The notes beneath the pieces were generated by a model that saw only the letters and a program-made list of their open reading frames with translations, made no database searches and was not told the DNA's origin. Both the position numbers and the translations under genes were made by a program. Shown here piece by piece: positions 6,299-8,242 of a stretch of 8,242 bases of DNA. The DNA comes from an uncultured Chloroflexota bacterium. GTDB lineage: Bacteria > Chloroflexota > Dehalococcoidia > UBA3495. The stretch lies in the NCBI GenBank assembly GCA_913031095.1, contig CAJWGH010000035.1, positions 1 through 8,242 of the forward strand, written 5' to 3'. Position 1 is the first letter of the stretch; each line of letters begins with the position of its first letter.

Positions 6299-6963
6299 AG
6301 TGTTCCGGCGTAATCGACGATCCGCTGCACTACTTGTTGGATATCCAGGCCGTCGGTATTCAGCTCCCAGGCGTCTTTGGCAGGTCGAAGAGGGGAATCT
6401 TCTCTGTTGCTGTCGATCTCGTCCCGTGCCATTGTATCTTTCAACACGATCTTGAGTTCTACGGTTTCCCCTCTGTTTCGCATCTCTTGCCAGCGCCTTT
6501 CGGCACGAATCTCCGGTGACGCGGTGAGGTAGACTTTGAGGTCTGCGTTTGGGAGTACCACGGTTCCGATATCCCGCCCCACCATGACTATATTGCCCCC
6601 GTCTGCCACTGCTTGCTGTTGGGCGACCAATTCTCTGCGCACCGCAGTGGCCTTGGCGACAGCGGAAACATTGCTATCAACACAGGGTTCTCTGAGTTCT
6701 GTTCCTAGTGTGAGACCGGCGATCGCAACCTTGGTGTTGTCATTGGCGACCAACTCTATCGGATTGGCGCGGGCAATCTCGCCGAGAGAAGTAGTGTCAT
6801 CTACGGAGATGTCGCTCCGGAGCGCTAGCCAGGTGACGGCGCGGTACATGATTCCGGTGTCTAGGTAAGCGAACCCAAGGGTTTGGGCCAATTCCCGCCC
6901 CACCGCAGTCTTTCCGGCGGCTGCTGGTCCGTCGATAGCAATCACGCTGATTTCGAAGGGCAA
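6295..6963 (-). CDS. cmk: Cytidylate kinase
   Basis: A 222-residue (d)CMP kinase that phosphorylates CMP and dCMP with ATP in the cytoplasm. The P-loop GPAAAGKT is at 12-19, the LDTGIMYRAVT segment at 34-44, GRDIGTVVLPNADLKVYLTA from 129, the Arg-rich lid RAERRW at 153-158, and a conserved RDxxDSxRxxSPLRPAxDA stretch near the end. Length is normal for the bacterial family. The start is TTG at 6963, backed by AGGAG and AAGGA just upstream; the next possible start, GTG at codon 7, is closer to the P-loop and lacks such a site. It is the first gene of a minus-strand operon with plsC, the 72-aa gene and dgt, behind a good -10 box at 7033-7038. Confidence 0.95.
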   Translation of the reverse strand: MPFEISVIAIDGPAAAGKTAVGRELAQTLGFAYLDTGIMYRAVTWLALRSDISVDDTTSLGEIARANPIELVANDNTKVAIAGLTLGTELREPCVDSNVSAVAKATAVRRELVAQQQAVADGGNIVMVGRDIGTVVLPNADLKVYLTASPEIRAERRWQEMRNRGETVELKIVLKDTMARDEIDSNREDSPLRPAKDAWELNTDGLDIQQVVQRIVDYAGTL

Positions 6964-6967
6964 TTGA

Positions 6968-6977
6968 TCCTTCTCCT
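6968..6977 (-). promoter_or_regulatory. Ribosome-binding site deciding the TTG start of cmk
   Basis: On the minus strand this reads AGGAGAAGGA, two overlapping Shine-Dalgarno matches, the nearer ending four bases before TTG at 6963. It supports the TTG rather than the in-frame GTG six codons on. Confidence 0.75.
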
Positions 6978-6989
6978 AGTGGGTTTGCC

Positions 6990-7010
6990 GTAGGATATGC
7001 GGAGTCCTAC
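6990..7010 (-). repeat. Inverted repeat in the cmk leader
   Basis: GTAGGA and TCCTAC form perfect 6-bp arms around a 9-base spacer. If transcription starts about 7 bases after the -10 box at 7033-7038, this hairpin lies in the cmk 5' leader, ending 12 bases before the Shine-Dalgarno. A regulatory role is possible, but a stem this short may be chance. Confidence 0.4.
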
Positions 7011-7032
7011 ACGGGACAACGATGCGAACACA

Positions 7033-7038
7033 ATTATA
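7033..7038 (-). promoter_or_regulatory. Consensus -10 box for the cmk operon
   Basis: The minus strand reads TATAAT exactly, inside GTGTATAATTGTG, about 70 bases before the cmk start. No good -35 hexamer sits 16-18 bases upstream; the inverted repeat at 7055-7072 covers that place, which would suit activator-dependent or repressible transcription. Confidence 0.6.
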
Positions 7039-7054
7039 CACCGCTAACTATTTT

Positions 7055-7072
7055 GATTACCTTGCGGTAATC
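7055..7072. promoter_or_regulatory. 18-bp inverted repeat, candidate operator between divergent genes
   Basis: GATTACC and GGTAATC are perfect 7-bp arms around TTGC. The element overlaps the expected -35 region of the cmk promoter and a possible weak -35 (TTGCGG, 7063-7068) for the PAP2 gene, so one bound dimer could control both directions. As RNA on the minus strand it would close a GCAA tetraloop, but it lies upstream of the proposed start site, which favours a DNA role. Confidence 0.4.
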
Positions 7073-7091
7073 TTGTTTAGGGGTTTAGATT
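7063..7091 (+). promoter_or_regulatory. Possible weak promoter of the PAP2 gene
   Basis: TTGCGG (7063-7068) and TAGATT (7086-7091) are separated by 17 bases. The match to consensus is 3/6 and 4/6, so this is a weak call; it is the best pair I found in the gap. Confidence 0.3.
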
Positions 7092-7126
7092 AGAGTTCAA
7101 AGGCTGACTACCGGCCTCTTATACCT

Positions 7127-7780
7127 ATGTTGGAAACGATTAAAGCAAACCTCGCCATCAGCAGGGCTACTGCAAGGATGTGGTCACTGTTTATTGGTAT
7201 CCTCGCCACTTTGGCCCTGTATTTTTTGGCCTGGACTTATCCGACTTTCCCGGGTGATGAAGCCGCGCTAATCCGGCTCCAGGCTCTACGGACCGGCTGG
7301 CTGGACGACTTGGCAATCGGGTTATCCAACTTGGGGTCGCTCTGGATCTTTTTGCCGGCGGTTGCCGTACTGATCGTATTCCTGTTCTTTGCCCGCCGGT
7401 ATGCTGATATCGGCTTGGTCTTCAGCGGTCTCATGGTCGTCGGACTAGGCAACCGCCTGAAGCTTCTGGTAGACCGCCCCCGGCCCGATTACCAGATAAT
7501 TGAGCCACTCGCATCAGGACTCAGCTTTCCGAGTGGCCATTCTCTCCTGGCAGTGATTCTGGGCGGTATGTTGGTCTACCTGGTTGGCCAATGGGTGCGC
7601 CCAATCTTGCCCCGGCGAGCGATCCAGGTTGGACTCATCTTAGTGGTGGTTGGCATGGGCGCCTCAAGGGTTTATCTGGGCGTGCATTGGCCCAGTGACG
7701 TGATTGGCTCATACGTGTTGGGCGTGCTGTCATTGGTCGCTTTGGTTTGGCTCCGAAACAACTTCACAATCGCATCATAG
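7127..7780 (+). CDS. PAP2-family membrane phosphatase
   Basis: A 217-residue type 2 phosphatidic acid phosphatase-related protein, an integral membrane enzyme that removes phosphate from lipid phosphates such as phosphatidate, phosphatidylglycerol phosphate or undecaprenyl pyrophosphate. All three signature blocks are present: KLLVDRPRP (K112, R119, P120), FPSGH (134-138, with H138) and SRVYLGVHWPSD (S180, R181, H187, D191). About six membrane spans are likely (near 20-37, 71-89, 93-111, 139-155, 166-182, 191-210). The ATG at 7127 has no Shine-Dalgarno close by; an in-frame ATG at 7178 (codon 18) has only AAGG touching it. The start is therefore uncertain, though codons 1-17 look like a normal basic lead before the first span. 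It is divergent from cmk. The lipid substrate cannot be told. Confidence 0.9.
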   Translation: MLETIKANLAISRATARMWSLFIGILATLALYFLAWTYPTFPGDEAALIRLQALRTGWLDDLAIGLSNLGSLWIFLPAVAVLIVFLFFARRYADIGLVFSGLMVVGLGNRLKLLVDRPRPDYQIIEPLASGLSFPSGHSLLAVILGGMLVYLVGQWVRPILPRRAIQVGLILVVVGMGASRVYLGVHWPSDVIGSYVLGVLSLVALVWLRNNFTIAS

Positions 7781-7785
7781 TCCCC

Positions 7786-7814
7786 TTGGCGTGCCTATTT
7801 CCCCCTGCTACACT
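7786..7814 (+). promoter_or_regulatory. Sigma-70-like promoter (extended -10) for the CvpA-family gene
   Basis: TTGGCG (7786-7791) and TACACT (7809-7814) are separated by exactly 17 bases, and the -10 is preceded by TGC, an extended -10. Transcription would start near 7821, about 30 bases before the ATG at 7851. It lies in the 70-bp gap after the PAP2 gene. Confidence 0.5.
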
Positions 7815-7850
7815 CGGGTCAGTGTTATATCATGCGGAGCGTGAGGTGGT

Positions 7851-8242
7851 ATGAACTGGGTTGACATTGTAATTATTGTCGTTTGGGGAGTAACAGCAGC
7901 TTGGGGCTACTCTAGAGGGTTATTTGGGGTTTTGGTCCCTTTGATCTCTCTGGTAGTAGGCCTGGCGCTCGCAAGTCGTATTGGTGATTCGGTGGGGCAG
8001 ATGTTCTCCGGCATCACCGATAACGAAAACGCTCAGACCGTTGCCGGATTCATTCTGATTATTGCCGTGCTGCTCATTTCAGGTTGGGCTATCAGCTTCT
8101 TGATCCGTAGTGTTCTAGGCATTATCCCGTTATTTGGATTCGTGAACAGCCTGGGCGGTATGGCCGTAGGTATATTGATCGGGTTCTTGTTGTTATCAGG
8201 GGTCTTGACCAACATTCAAAGGTTCCCGGTCAGAGACTACGA
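7851..8242 (+). CDS. CvpA-family membrane protein (3' end outside the window)
   Basis: A frame open from ATG 7851 to the window end, 130 complete codons. The protein begins MNWVDIVIIVVWGV, then GYSRGLFG at 19-26, and has hydrophobic spans near 4-18, 24-42, 66-85 and 101-120, with IPLFGFVNSLGG at 92-103 and G107/G111. This start (N-W-V-D followed by a hydrophobic helix), the GxxRG turn and the NSLGG segment are typical of the CvpA (colicin V production) family, whose members in many bacteria are about 160-240 residues; the role outside E. coli is poorly known and linked to the envelope. GAGG at 7843-7846 lies four bases before the ATG. It has its own candidate promoter. Confidence 0.82.
   Translation, partial: MNWVDIVIIVVWGVTAAWGYSRGLFGVLVPLISLVVGLALASRIGDSVGQMFSGITDNENAQTVAGFILIIAVLLISGWAISFLIRSVLGIIPLFGFVNSLGGMAVGILIGFLLLSGVLTNIQRFPVRDY

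Noticed and set aside
6120..6868. Plus-strand open frames opposite cmk and plsC
   Set aside because: These are shadows of well-supported minus-strand genes and have no motif or convincing ribosome-binding site.
1..8242. tRNA, rRNA, CRISPR array, phage or defence genes
   Set aside because: No cloverleaf, spaced short repeats, integrase, nuclease or defence motif was found on either strand.

Overview
The window is a stretch of bacterial chromosome of moderate GC. Genes are closely packed, ribosome-binding sites are of GGAG type, and TTG start codons are frequent (three of the eleven genes). The content suggests a Chloroflexota member, possibly a Dehalococcoidia/SAR202-like lineage: MFE-2-like short-chain dehydrogenases (SDRs), a lipocalin-like protein, a split MaoC pair and a luciferase-like flavin monooxygenase lie together beside housekeeping genes. 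This placement is an inference from gene content; no marker gene here settles it.

Bases 1-2932 (+ strand) form a catabolic-looking operon: the tail of a probable FAS1/MaoC-type dehydratase, a MaoC hydratase, an SDR, a lipocalin-like protein and a second SDR that is a paralog of the first. MaoC hydratases make (3R)-hydroxyacyl-CoA from enoyl-CoA, and MFE-2-type SDRs oxidise that product to 3-ketoacyl-CoA. The operon therefore looks like a dispersed version of the eukaryotic peroxisomal MFE-2 enzyme, acting on an unknown CoA thioester. A perfect-palindrome terminator at 2982-3003 closes it. A luciferase-like monooxygenase (3044-4195, +) follows with its own ribosome-binding site.

Bases 4223-6963 (- strand) form a housekeeping operon read leftwards: cmk (cytidylate kinase), plsC (acyltransferase, overlapping cmk by 4 nt), an unrecognised 72-residue protein, and a dGTPase-like HD phosphohydrolase. 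Its 3' end converges on the monooxygenase gene with only 27 bp between and no visible terminator.

Bases 6964-7126 are a divergent control region with a good -10 box for cmk and an 18-bp inverted repeat. To the right on the + strand are a PAP2-family membrane phosphatase (7127-7780) and, behind its own promoter, a CvpA-family membrane protein cut by the window end. plsC and PAP2 both act in phosphatidate chemistry, though nothing here shows that they work together.

No tRNA, rRNA, CRISPR array, insertion sequence or phage gene was seen, and no gene-free stretch exceeds 300 bases. I find no clearly new system. The best candidate for follow-up is the MaoC/SDR/lipocalin/SDR operon, with its duplicated SDRs and altered NNAG motif.
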